Positions 20,771 to 30,136 of a stretch of DNA of 64,000 nucleotides are shown piece after piece. The position numbers and the translations under genes were made by a program. Within the stretch, counting starts at the first letter, position 1, and each line of letters starts with the position of its first letter. The notes beneath the pieces are model-generated. The model saw only the letters and a program-made list of their open reading frames with translations. It was not told where the DNA came from and did no database searches. This stretch comes from Desulfuromonadaceae bacterium. GTDB lineage: Bacteria; Desulfobacterota; Desulfuromonadia; Desulfuromonadales; Desulfuromonadaceae. Location: the NCBI GenBank assembly GCA_016936455.1, contig JAFGXV010000049.1:1-64000 (forward strand), in the 5' to 3' direction.

Positions 20771-20845
20771 TTAATCGAAACAGCCTTTTACGGCGTCCAC
20801 TGTGCAGAGTGACGCTGTTACCTATCGAAAACAAGGAGTATGTAC

Positions 20846-22690
20846 ATGGAGAAAAGCCTGTCACGTTGGTTGTCGCTGGTCTGCCTGACAGCACTGCTGT
20901 GGCTGTGTGTCGGACAGAGCGCCTTTGCCGACACGCAAACCTGCCTGGAGTGTCATGAAGACGCGGTTCAGGCCGGATCCTTTATGGCGTCCGTTCATGG
21001 CGAAAACGGCATTGGCTGTCTTGATTGCCATGCCCTGAACAGTCTTGATGCGCACATGGAGGGCGAAGAGCTGCCCCCGGCAGTGGATTGCGCATCCTGC
21101 CACGATCAGCAGTCGGCTGAGCATGTCGGCAGTGTGCATGCCCAGAATGAACTGCGCTGCGTCGATTGTCACAGCGGTATCCACAACCTGAAGGCAGCTG
21201 AAGGCAAGCAGAGCATCGTCAATGTCTGTAGCAGCTGTCATGACATGGAAGGGTATGCCGAGTCGGCTCATGGCCTGGCTGTTGCGGCGGGTAACGTTGA
21301 TGCGGCTTCCTGTGGCGACTGCCATGGGATCCATGGTGTCCAGAGCCTCTCCAATGCTGATGTGAAAACGGCCCGTACCTTTGGTACGGCGGTCTGTATC
21401 GAGTGCCACGGTGATGAGGAAATGATGGAGCGCAATGAGGTCTATGCCCATGCGGTTCATACCTACCTGAGCAGCTACCACGGTAAGAGCTATCGCCTCG
21501 GTTATCCCGAGCTGACCGCGACCTGTGCCGATTGCCATGGCAGCCACGCCATCTATCCGGAAGAAAATCCGGCATCGAGCCTGAATATCGAAAACCGTGC
21601 GGTCACCTGTGGCAAGTGTCACGAAGGTTCGACGCGCCTGTTCAGCCATTTCTATTCCCATGGCGATCATGCCGATTTTGATAACTACCCGGTGCTGGCC
21701 ATTACCTTCTGGGCGATGACGGCTCTGCTGGTTGGTACCTTCTCCGTTTTCTGGCTCCATTCCATCCTGTGGATGATCCGTGGTCTGGCTGAGAACAAAG
21801 AGAAAAAGGCGGCCCTGGCGCGTGGCGAGGCGCATATTCACATTCCTGACGGACACCGCGTCTACAAACGCTTCAAGCGCCGTCATATCTTCATGCATCT
21901 GCTGGTTATCATCAGCTTCCTGATCTTGTCGTTGACCGGCCTGCCGCTGAAATTCGCCGACCAGCACTGGGCCAAGGTAATGATGGATTTCTATGGTGGA
22001 ACCGCCAACGCGGCCTACGGACACCGCATCGGTGCCTGCATTACCTTCGTCTACTTCGGTATGGCGATCATGCTGAGCATTCACTTCCTGTTTATCCGCA
22101 AGGATATTCCGGGAATCTGGATTCAGCGTCTGTTTGGTCCGGATTCGCTGATGCCGAACTTCCGTGACATTCAGGATGTCTCCAACATGGTGCGCTGGTT
22201 CCTGTGGAAGGGACCGAAGCCGACCTTTGAGCGCTGGAATTACTGGGAGAAATTCGACTTTATCGCCGTCTTCTGGGGTATGTTTGCCATCGGTGGATCG
22301 GGCCTGATGCTGTGGTTCCCCGAGTTCTTCGGGCTGTTCCTGCCGGGCTGGGTGTTCAACGTTGCAACGATTGTCCACTCGGACGAGGCACTGCTGGCGA
22401 CGGGCTTTATCTTCTCGGTTCACTTCTTCAATACGCACCTGCGTCCCGAGAAGTTCCCGATGGATTTCGTTATCTTCAATGGCGAGATGCACAAAGAGGA
22501 ATTTGTTGAAGAGCGTGGCGATCAATGGAAGCGTTATGAGGAGTTGGGCATTACCGAGCAGTTCTTCAAGCCGAAGAACTCAAGCCCACTTTACAACATT
22601 ATCCTGAGAAGCTTTGGCTTCATTGCCGTGGCGATTGGTTTGACCCTGTTTGTCCTGATCGTTATTTCGGTCCTGGGCGGTAGCCACTAG
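20846..22690 (+). CDS. cbcL: CbcL-like inner-membrane menaquinol oxidoreductase: 9 CxxCH c-type domain fused to di-haem cytochrome b domain
   Basis: 9 CxxCH counted; C-terminal b-type membrane domain; AAGGAG 7 nt before second ATG; architecture matches Geobacter CbcL. Confidence 0.85.
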   Translation: MEKSLSRWLSLVCLTALLWLCVGQSAFADTQTCLECHEDAVQAGSFMASVHGENGIGCLDCHALNSLDAHMEGEELPPAVDCASCHDQQSAEHVGSVHAQNELRCVDCHSGIHNLKAAEGKQSIVNVCSSCHDMEGYAESAHGLAVAAGNVDAASCGDCHGIHGVQSLSNADVKTARTFGTAVCIECHGDEEMMERNEVYAHAVHTYLSSYHGKSYRLGYPELTATCADCHGSHAIYPEENPASSLNIENRAVTCGKCHEGSTRLFSHFYSHGDHADFDNYPVLAITFWAMTALLVGTFSVFWLHSILWMIRGLAENKEKKAALARGEAHIHIPDGHRVYKRFKRRHIFMHLLVIISFLILSLTGLPLKFADQHWAKVMMDFYGGTANAAYGHRIGACITFVYFGMAIMLSIHFLFIRKDIPGIWIQRLFGPDSLMPNFRDIQDVSNMVRWFLWKGPKPTFERWNYWEKFDFIAVFWGMFAIGGSGLMLWFPEFFGLFLPGWVFNVATIVHSDEALLATGFIFSVHFFNTHLRPEKFPMDFVIFNGEMHKEEFVEERGDQWKRYEELGITEQFFKPKNSSPLYNIILRSFGFIAVAIGLTLFVLIVISVLGGSH

Positions 22691-22722
22691 ATAACATCCT
22701 TTTTAAGGAAAAGATGTGCTAT

Positions 22723-22760
22723 AAAACGGGGAGCTGCGTATGCGGCTCCCCGTTTTGTTT
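22723..22760 (+). terminator. Rho-independent terminator
   Basis: AAAACGGGGAGC-TGCGTATGCG-GCTCCCCGTTTTGTTTT. Confidence 0.85.
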
Positions 22761-22773
22761 TGATGAGGTGCCT

Positions 22774-22992
22774 ATGTTCCAATGGTCGATGTCAGTGGGC
22801 GTACTCGCCCTGGTCTTCAATCTTCTTGGTGGCGTTTCCGCCTTGTTCGGGATCTATCTGGTTTCATTCAAGGCCGGCGTGGAGATGTTCGGCTGGGGGG
22901 ATGCGCGGACGTTCGGCTACCTGTTTCTGTGTGTCGGTCTGTGCTTTGTTTTTGCCGGCATCCTGATTGCCAGTGCGCTGCGGCAGCGCTGA
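22774..22992 (+). CDS. Small two-TM membrane protein
   Basis: MFQWSMSVGVLALVFNLLGG...; 21 bp upstream of histidine kinase. Confidence 0.65.
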   Translation: MFQWSMSVGVLALVFNLLGGVSALFGIYLVSFKAGVEMFGWGDARTFGYLFLCVGLCFVFAGILIASALRQR

Positions 22993-23013
22993 TCTGGAAG
23001 GGGGATAAGGACT

Positions 23014-24591
23014 GTGCGCTTGTCTTTGCTGGTAAAATTCATGGCGGTTATCAGCGGTGTTCTGCTTGTTACCATGCTGGTGTTCGTTGTTGTCAACGTT
23101 CGTCTCCAGCGGGAAATTACTCTGGAGACCTCGCTCAACGATGCCGATTACCTCAGCGAAACCTTGCTGCGCTCGGTCTACTACCAGATGCTCGATGATA
23201 ATCATCGTGTCCTCTACAAGATGATTGACGAAGTCGGTGCCATGGAGGGTATCCGGCGCATTCGCCTGTTCAACAAGGAGGGGATGATCAATTTTTCCAC
23301 CAACAAACAGGAGATCGGTACCACCCTGGGGTTGGATTCGGAAGGGTGCAGTGGCTGCCATATCGGTGATGGCGCGCCGCTTTCCCAGGCGCCGACGGCA
23401 GCCCGTGGTCGTACTTTTGAGGATGAAAAAGGGGAAAGCTTTCTCGGTGTGACCAAGGCCGTTTACAATGAGCCGAGCTGCTATAATGGGGCCTGCCATT
23501 ACCACACCAGCGATCGTGAGTTGAATGGTATTCTCGATGTCCAGATTTCGCTGAAAAACCGCATGAAGCAGGTCGATATCTTCCGCGATTACTTTATCGT
23601 TCTGACCTGTGTATTGCTGGTGTTGCTGTTTCTGGCGTTGCTGCTGCTCACCAAGCGCTTTATTATCTCGCCGGTGAATATCATTCTGGCGCATCAGCGT
23701 CGGCTGGCCTCCGGCGACCTGACCGGGGAGATTGAGGTTCGTTCCAACGATGAACTGGGTGAACTGGCTCATGGCGCCAATGACATGACGCGCAGCCTCA
23801 AGCAGTCGCAAGATGAGATACGCAATTGGGCGGCAACGCTGGAAAACAAGGTTGAAAAACGCACCAGACAAATTCATGAAATGCAGAGTTCCCTGGCGCG
23901 CACGGAACGGCTGGCCTCATTAGGTAAGCTCGTTGCCGGTATCGCCCATGAGATCAATAACCCGTTGACGGGCATCCTGATGTTTTCCTCGATGGCGGCG
24001 GACACGCCGGGTCTGGACAAGCAGGTCAAGGACGATTTGCACACCATTACCCGCGAAACCAAGCGCTGTGCGGAAATTGTGCGTGGGCTGCTGGATTTCG
24101 GGCGTGAGTCGATCCCGAAGAAGGTGTTTGCTTCGGTCAATGATATTCTCGACAAGACTCTGGCTCTGGTCGAGCATCAGTCCATGTTTCAGGATATTCT
24201 GATTTACCGCAATTATCATGAAGACTTGCCCGAGATTGAGGTGGATCCGAATCAGTTGGAGCAGGTGTTCATGAATATTGTCATCAATGCTGGTCAGGCG
24301 ATGGATACCGGGGGCGTGCTGACGCTGGAAACATGGCAGGATGAGTACGATGTGGTCATCAAGATTTCAGATGTCGGCTGCGGAATTGCATCAGAAGACC
24401 TGGAGCGGATTTTTGACCCCTTCTTTACGACCAAGGATCAGCAGGGGACCGGTTTGGGGCTGTCTGTTTCTTACGGGATTATCAGAAACCATGGCGGAAC
24501 GATTTCAGTGCAGAGTGTGATCAATGTCGGAACCACCTTCACGATCCGCCTGCCGCTCGAGGGGACGACAGAGTTTGAAGTTTTAAGCTGA
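23014..24591 (+). CDS. HAMP sensor histidine kinase with periplasmic sensor carrying CxxCH and CX4CH motifs
   Basis: Two TM; CSGCH, CYNGACH; HAMP; H-box LVAGIAHEINNPLTGI; N/G boxes DPFFTTKDQQGTGLGLS. Confidence 0.9.
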   Translation: MRLSLLVKFMAVISGVLLVTMLVFVVVNVRLQREITLETSLNDADYLSETLLRSVYYQMLDDNHRVLYKMIDEVGAMEGIRRIRLFNKEGMINFSTNKQEIGTTLGLDSEGCSGCHIGDGAPLSQAPTAARGRTFEDEKGESFLGVTKAVYNEPSCYNGACHYHTSDRELNGILDVQISLKNRMKQVDIFRDYFIVLTCVLLVLLFLALLLLTKRFIISPVNIILAHQRRLASGDLTGEIEVRSNDELGELAHGANDMTRSLKQSQDEIRNWAATLENKVEKRTRQIHEMQSSLARTERLASLGKLVAGIAHEINNPLTGILMFSSMAADTPGLDKQVKDDLHTITRETKRCAEIVRGLLDFGRESIPKKVFASVNDILDKTLALVEHQSMFQDILIYRNYHEDLPEIEVDPNQLEQVFMNIVINAGQAMDTGGVLTLETWQDEYDVVIKISDVGCGIASEDLERIFDPFFTTKDQQGTGLGLSVSYGIIRNHGGTISVQSVINVGTTFTIRLPLEGTTEFEVLS

Positions 24592-24622
24592 AGATGTGAC
24601 CTGGGGCAGGAAGCGGCCTTTT

Positions 24623-26029
24623 TTAGTCGAATTTCCGATCACGGGCTGAAATCTGTAATTTTTTCATCAGAGCCTGGAAGTTTGGTCGCAGCATGCCAAC
24701 TTCTTCGGCGGCCCGGGTAATGTTCCAGCTGTTGCGCTTGAGGGCTTCCAGCACGAAACTTTTTTCAATCGGGATGACGGCTTCTTCACGCAGGCGCCGC
24801 TTGACATCTTTCAGTTCGTCAGCCGTCTGGGGGATGTATTCTCCCTTGCTGATCGCTTCTGCGAGCTCGCTGTCGAGAAATCCCAGGTCGGCCGGTGCCA
24901 CCATGTCACCCGCGGCCAAGACCACTGCGCGCTCAATCATGTGTTCCAGTTCCCGCACGTTCCCCGGAAAGTCATACTGTTCGAGCATGGCCATGGCGGC
25001 TGGATTGATGCTTTTGATTTCCTTGCCAATTTCATTGGAAAACTTGCGCAGGAAATGGCCAACGAGTAGTGCCAGATCGCCTTTGCGGTCGCGCAGCGGC
25101 GGCATGTCGATGGGGATGGTATTGAGACGGAAGTAGAGGTCTTCGCGGAACTCTCCCTTGTCCGCCAGTTCGCGCAGGCTTTTGTTGGTGGCGGAGATCA
25201 GGCGGATGTTGATGGGCTGAGGTTTGGTGCCACCAATCGGGGTGACTTCGCGCTCCTGAATGACTCGCAGCAACTTGGCCTGGGAGCTGAGGCTGATGTT
25301 GGAGACCTCGTCCAGAAACAGTGTGCCACCATCGGCAATTTTGAACAGGCCGACCTTGGTGCGCACGGCCCCGGTAAATGATCCCTTTTCGTGGCCGAAA
25401 AGTTCGCTTTCCAGCAGTGTCTCTGCCAGGGCAGTACAGTCGACGGCGACGAAGGGTTTGTCTTTGCGTGAGCTGTTGTCGTGGATGGCACGGGCAACCA
25501 GCTCCTTGCCGGTTCCACTTTCACCGGTAATCAGCACGGTGCTGTCAGTGGGTGCCACCTGCATGATGCGGTTATAGACCTTCTGCATGGCCTGGCTGTT
25601 GCCGATAAACCGGTCAAATCCCTTCTCCTGCTTGCCCGGGTTGCCGTGCTGCTTGGCGATGTTGCTCTGGTCGATCGCTTTGCCGATAAGCTCCCTTACC
25701 TGGTCTGGCGTAAAGGGTTTGGACAGGTAGTCAAAAGCGCCATTCTTGATGGCATCAACCGCTGTTTCAACTGTGGCGTAGCCCGTTATGATAATGACAG
25801 GCACATCCGGCTGCAGAATTTTGATGGATTTCAGGACTTCCATGCCGCTCATGCCGGGCATCTTCAGGTCGCTGATGACGACGGTGAAAGGCTCACTCTG
25901 AACTTTTTCCAGCGCGGCGTGACCGCTGGCGACCGGAAGCACCTCATAGCCTTCGCTTTCAAGGATACGGCGCAGGGCCTCACGAATTACGGCTTCATCG
26001 TCGATCACGAGAATGCGCGGCTGGGACAT
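24623..26029 (-). CDS. NtrC-family sigma54-dependent response regulator (BccR-like)
   Basis: [24 protein letters not shown]; Walker [17 protein letters not shown]-terminal Fis-type HTH. Confidence 0.93.
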   Translation of the reverse strand: MSQPRILVIDDEAVIREALRRILESEGYEVLPVASGHAALEKVQSEPFTVVISDLKMPGMSGMEVLKSIKILQPDVPVIIITGYATVETAVDAIKNGAFDYLSKPFTPDQVRELIGKAIDQSNIAKQHGNPGKQEKGFDRFIGNSQAMQKVYNRIMQVAPTDSTVLITGESGTGKELVARAIHDNSSRKDKPFVAVDCTALAETLLESELFGHEKGSFTGAVRTKVGLFKIADGGTLFLDEVSNISLSSQAKLLRVIQEREVTPIGGTKPQPINIRLISATNKSLRELADKGEFREDLYFRLNTIPIDMPPLRDRKGDLALLVGHFLRKFSNEIGKEIKSINPAAMAMLEQYDFPGNVRELEHMIERAVVLAAGDMVAPADLGFLDSELAEAISKGEYIPQTADELKDVKRRLREEAVIPIEKSFVLEALKRNSWNITRAAEEVGMLRPNFQALMKKLQISARDRKFD

Positions 26030-26078
26030 GTGGGGAGATCCTCCAGAATTGCTCTGTGGGAAGTTGGTAAACCCGTCT

Positions 26079-26107
26079 TTTCTATCTTAACTGAATGGGC
26101 TTGTCAA
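26079..26107 (-). promoter_or_regulatory. sigma70-like promoter TTGACA-N17-TAGAAA for response regulator
   Basis: Hexamers and spacing. Confidence 0.55.
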
Positions 26108-26157
26108 GGCGGGCCCTGTTCGTCTTCTTGGCAGCCGCATTATTTTCAAACACTTAT

Positions 26158-26178
26158 CTGTATAGGAAATATATACAT
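26158..26178. promoter_or_regulatory. Palindromic site CTGTATA-GGAAATA-TATACAT
   Basis: 6/7 arm match to cbcL-upstream palindrome, same spacer. Confidence 0.7.
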
Positions 26179-26246
26179 GTTTCGCGAGGGGCTGTACAGG
26201 GCGTTGACATGATATGTGCTGACCAGATGGTCCATTTTGTTGCTCT

Positions 26247-26267
26247 CTGTATGTATATTGTATACAG
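26247..26267. promoter_or_regulatory. Palindromic site CTGTATG-TATATTG-TATACAG
   Basis: 6/7 arm match, same spacer; contains ATTGTATACAG. Confidence 0.75.
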
Positions 26268-26341
26268 TTCAAAGCTGTCCGGTGGAGGTCGTTTTGCTTT
26301 TTCTACGAAATAACAATAGGTTAGATAATTTTTTTTTACTC

Positions 26342-26357
26342 TGGCCTTCTTGTTGCT
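26342..26357 (+). promoter_or_regulatory. sigma54-type promoter TGGCCTTCTTGTTGCT
   Basis: TGGC...TTGCT with GG-N10-GC spacing, 75-185 bp downstream of the palindromes. Confidence 0.75.
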
Positions 26358-26489
26358 AAACAGTAGTGAGATCAGGCATACTAGCCGCGTAATGGAGTAG
26401 GTGTGCAAAATATTAGGCAGCGCCGGTTTGCCGGCATCGATTCAATGCATTGTTAAGATGGAATTGAGGAAGGAGCGACGGTACAGAAA

Positions 26490-27530
26490 ATGAAGAGAAT
26501 CCTGTTGTGTAGTGCTGTTGTGATGTTTGTGACAGCTTTTACGTTTTCCAGCCTGTGGGCGATGAGCGTGGAAGAGTGTCTGGAATGTCACAGCGATGCC
26601 GAGTTGGTAGGGGATGCAAATCAGATTAACGGCCCGGCGTTTATGGCTACTGATCACGCCGGTGAAGGCTGTGTCGCCTGCCACGAGGTCAGTGACGAGC
26701 ATCCCGATGATGGTGCTGAAGTTGGGAAGGCAGCGGTGTGTGCGGATTGCCATGATGGTGTCGAGGCGACCTACTCTGCCAGTGTCCATGGTGCGAATGC
26801 GACCTGTACGGATTGCCATGATGTGCACAGAGCTCAAGCGCCAGTCAGTTTGTCCGGGATTCAGATGAACCAGTCCTGTCAGGGCTGTCACGACTATGTT
26901 GAGGTCGAGACGTCTCATGGGCGCTGGCTACCTGAGGCAGATATCCATGTGCGTTCGGTGCCCTGTGTTACCTGCCACAGCTCGACCAATCAATTTGTCG
27001 TGACTCTGTATGTCATGGAGCGTGAAGGTGGCCGCGCATATGCTGACTTCAAACTGACTGATTATGCCAAGCTGAAAGAGGAAGTTGGTTCGGATGACGT
27101 GACTCTGCTGCTGGATGTGGATCGTAATGGTGAAATCTCCCTGTCAGAGCTGAACAGTTTTTACGATGGAACGGCTAAGCACGGGATGCGCCTGTGGGCG
27201 ATGATGACGCCGGAAACGGTCGATCATGATTTCAGTACCATGGATAATCGCTGGGACTGCACCTACTGTCATGCCGCGGGTCCTGAGGCCATGAGCAGCA
27301 GTTTTGTGGCGTTCCCGCAGCCTGACGGCACGTATAAGCGCCTGCCGATGCAAGCTGGCGCAACGGTTGACGCGTTGTTTGGTACCCCTGATTTCTACAT
27401 GGTTGGGGCAACCCGCAGTAAAATTTTGAACTATATCGGTTTGTTGATTCTGCTGGGTGGTCTGGCCATGCCGATCGGTCATGGTAGTCTGCGTTTCCTG
27501 ACCCGCAAAAATCGTAGAAAGGATCATTAA
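26490..27530 (+). CDS. cbcA: CbcA-like heptahaem c-type cytochrome with EF-hand-like loop and C-terminal membrane anchor
   Basis: 7 CxxCH counted; DVDRNGEISLSE; C-terminal TM; followed by cytochrome b gene. Confidence 0.8.
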   Translation: MKRILLCSAVVMFVTAFTFSSLWAMSVEECLECHSDAELVGDANQINGPAFMATDHAGEGCVACHEVSDEHPDDGAEVGKAAVCADCHDGVEATYSASVHGANATCTDCHDVHRAQAPVSLSGIQMNQSCQGCHDYVEVETSHGRWLPEADIHVRSVPCVTCHSSTNQFVVTLYVMEREGGRAYADFKLTDYAKLKEEVGSDDVTLLLDVDRNGEISLSELNSFYDGTAKHGMRLWAMMTPETVDHDFSTMDNRWDCTYCHAAGPEAMSSSFVAFPQPDGTYKRLPMQAGATVDALFGTPDFYMVGATRSKILNYIGLLILLGGLAMPIGHGSLRFLTRKNRRKDH

Positions 27531-27535
27531 TTGTC

Positions 27536-28168
27536 ATGCAAGAACGTATTTATCTGACACCGACGCCGGTCCGCATCTGGCACTGGTTGAATGCATTAGG
27601 TATTGTGACCCTGTGTGTGACCGGGGCCCAGATTCGGTTCCCTGAGTATGTAAACTTTTTTGGTACCTATAAGGCGGCCATCCGTCTGCACCATACGGCA
27701 GGTATCGTTGTTGCTCTGTCGTTTATCCTGTGGCTGTTTTACTATGGTGTTGTCGCAAAAATGCTGGTCAAGCTCTACGTTCCGACGGGAGAAGATCTCA
27801 AGGTCGGGGCAATTCGCCAGGCGATTTTCTACTTTTTTTACTATTTCACCGGGACCAAAGAGAATCCTCACCAGGAGTCACCGACCAATAAGTTCAATCC
27901 CATGCAGAAGGGTGCTTACGTCGTCATTATGATGGTTCTTGTTCCCCTGATTATTGTCACGGGTCTCGTTCTGTTGAATCTTGAGCCGCTGCGTGAACTG
28001 TTGCATGTGTTCGGTGGCGTGCGTGTGGTCGCGGGGATTCACTTTCTGGTTGCTTGCGCGCTGTGCGCGTTTCTGCCGACCCATTTTTATCTGGCAACCT
28101 TGGGTCATACACCCTTTGCGCACTTCAAGCCCATGTGGACCGGCTGGGAAGATCATCACGATCATTAA
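27536..28168 (+). CDS. cbcB: CbcB-like di-haem cytochrome b subunit
   Basis: TPVRIWHWLNALGIVTLCVTGAQI, RLHHTAGI, GIHFLVA: cytochrome b561-type TM His motifs. Confidence 0.82.
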   Translation: MQERIYLTPTPVRIWHWLNALGIVTLCVTGAQIRFPEYVNFFGTYKAAIRLHHTAGIVVALSFILWLFYYGVVAKMLVKLYVPTGEDLKVGAIRQAIFYFFYYFTGTKENPHQESPTNKFNPMQKGAYVVIMMVLVPLIIVTGLVLLNLEPLRELLHVFGGVRVVAGIHFLVACALCAFLPTHFYLATLGHTPFAHFKPMWTGWEDHHDH

Positions 28169-28191
28169 CAGCGGGTTGTTATAGAGCGTTG

Positions 28192-28230
28192 AAAATCAGC
28201 GAAGCAGATCTTCTGCTTCGCTGATTTTTT
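28192..28230 (+). terminator. Rho-independent terminator
   Basis: AAATCAGCGAAGCAGA-TCTGCTTCGCTGATTTTTT. Confidence 0.85.
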
Positions 28231-28257
28231 ATCTGCATGCGGCAGCAAAACAGAACA

Positions 28258-28275
28258 TTGGCAGACGGGCTGCTA
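28258..28275 (+). promoter_or_regulatory. sigma54-type promoter TTGGCAGACGGGCTGCTA
   Basis: GG-N10-GC with TTGGCA and TGCTA. Confidence 0.65.
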
Positions 28276-28350
28276 TTCGCTATGATGGTTGGCGTTGCTG
28301 TCCCTTGTGCCGCACTTTAAGGGCATTGAATCCGGATAAAGGAAGGTATC

Positions 28351-29151
28351 ATGTCACGACCACTAGTCCATCGCACCCTTGTTCCCGTTGCACTGATCAT
28401 GGCGGTTTTTGTTACGGTCTGCTTTATCCTGCTCTACAGTTACGTACGCATGGTCATGCAGGATGCTATCGTTGAGCGAGCTGTCTGCATGGCGAAAACC
28501 GTCGCCCGTTCCACCAGCTACGACATGCTGCATCAGGATCATGCCGCGCTGAACTATATGGTGATCAATATCGGTGAGAATCCGGATGTGGCCCATTTGC
28601 GCATTTTCGACAAGAAAGGCGTGATTCGCTTTTCGCGCAACGAAGGGGAGGTCGGCACGCTGGTTGACAGCAAGGCGGAAAGCTGCAATGTCTGTCACAA
28701 TAGCGATTTCCCCCTTGATAGCAGTCTCGATGAGCGGGTTCGTACCTTTACGTCCGGTGAAGGCCAGAATGTTCTTGGAGTGACCTTGCCTATCCCACGT
28801 CAGGATGGTTGCGTAACGGCAGCTTGTCATGCTGGCAGTGGCAATCTGTCACTGTTGGGCACGGTTGATGTTGGCGTGTCGCAGAAGAGTCTTGAGCAGA
28901 ATCTGGCTGCGGTGCGAAAGGGACTGATCGGTTTCTGGGTGATGGTTGTGCTCTTGTCGCTGGGTCTTTTTTCCGTCATAATCCAACGCAATATTTTGCA
29001 GCCCGTGGCTCGATTGGTGCGCTACGCGAAAAATGTTTGCCGCGGGGAATGTCTGGATGAAGAAGAGCCAAATGATTGTCACGAATTCCGGTACCTGGCG
29101 CGTTTGTTCCGGGAGCGCTGCCATAAGTCGAACGATGATTGTGGGCACTGA
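28351..29151 (+). CDS. Orphan haem-motif periplasmic sensor without output domain
   Basis: CNVCH and CVTAACH in the same arrangement as the 23014 kinase; ORF ends after the second TM region. Confidence 0.8.
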   Translation: MSRPLVHRTLVPVALIMAVFVTVCFILLYSYVRMVMQDAIVERAVCMAKTVARSTSYDMLHQDHAALNYMVINIGENPDVAHLRIFDKKGVIRFSRNEGEVGTLVDSKAESCNVCHNSDFPLDSSLDERVRTFTSGEGQNVLGVTLPIPRQDGCVTAACHAGSGNLSLLGTVDVGVSQKSLEQNLAAVRKGLIGFWVMVVLLSLGLFSVIIQRNILQPVARLVRYAKNVCRGECLDEEEPNDCHEFRYLARLFRERCHKSNDDCGH

Positions 29152-29178
29152 TAGAAAAAGAAAACTCAGGAGCTGTAT

Positions 29179-29757
29179 TTGATGCCACACTCCTTAGAGC
29201 CGCAGAAAGACGGAGTGGAAGACCGGTTGCGCCGCCCGGAACAGCGGGTGGCGCGAATTCAGGCCCATATCGATGAATTGCATACCCTGTCTCGCCAGGG
29301 TCTGCTCGGTTTGGCCGTCTTTTTTGTTATTAGTCTGATCGCGGTCTACTTTCAGGATAGCAATATCCTGGCCTACGTCTCGCCGGAAACACGCGATTTG
29401 CTCGGGCGGCCACCCTCACCGCTTATGATCAATATCGCGCTGGCTGTCTATAGTTTCTCGGCGTTGATTCTGACGCTGGCTCGCCTGGCTGATCGTACAG
29501 AGCAGTACAAGGGGTGGTCGCATGTCGGCTATCTGGTTGTCTTTTATATCTTCTATGCGTTTGCCCACGCGTTGCGCGTTAATGTCCTGGCGGTTATCGT
29601 TGCGGGAACCACAATTCTTGGTCTGGAATGGTACAGCCTCTGGAGTTATGCCCGCGAAGCCATAAAGCGTGAGAAAGGTATCCTGCGTAAACTGTTACGT
29701 CAGCGGCCGCAGGGGTCGCAGTCGGATTTTTCCGAGGACGAACCCTCGGGGGAGTGA
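29179..29757 (+). CDS. Hypothetical multi-TM membrane protein
   Basis: Several hydrophobic segments, preceding CAGGAG. Confidence 0.7.
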   Translation: MMPHSLEPQKDGVEDRLRRPEQRVARIQAHIDELHTLSRQGLLGLAVFFVISLIAVYFQDSNILAYVSPETRDLLGRPPSPLMINIALAVYSFSALILTLARLADRTEQYKGWSHVGYLVVFYIFYAFAHALRVNVLAVIVAGTTILGLEWYSLWSYAREAIKREKGILRKLLRQRPQGSQSDFSEDEPSGE

Positions 29758-29839
29758 TTTTTCTGTCGCAGCTGGTCAGCGGATTATCTGGGCACCGTCA
29801 CGATGATGTGGTCTATCTCTTCAGTTTTCCTCTTCTTTT

Positions 29840-30136
29840 TTATCCTTTGAGACCTAAGTTGCAGTGTTGGCAGTGACGTCCCCAGGATGTGGTGACACCG
29901 CGCATGTGGAAAAATTGTCCGCAACGTGGGCAGCGGCTGAAACTGACACCGACGCCGGCGGCTCCCGCCGCGATGAGCCAGAGCACCGCCACAACGGTTG
30001 CCCCCTTGTCGCCACCCATGATCAGGGCAACGGTTACGGCAGGCAGATAGCTGATGAAAACGCTCCAAAGGATCAGGCGTTTGCGGCGGATGACGGCAAG
30101 TTGTTCCTCCATGTTTTTAGCTTCGCTTGTTTCCAT
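29840..30136 (-). CDS. Small membrane protein with zinc-ribbon-like CPRC...CQHC
   Basis: Two TM plus CxxC pairs; AGGAG RBS. Confidence 0.65.
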   Translation of the reverse strand: METSEAKNMEEQLAVIRRKRLILWSVFISYLPAVTVALIMGGDKGATVVAVLWLIAAGAAGVGVSFSRCPRCGQFFHMRGVTTSWGRHCQHCNLGLKG

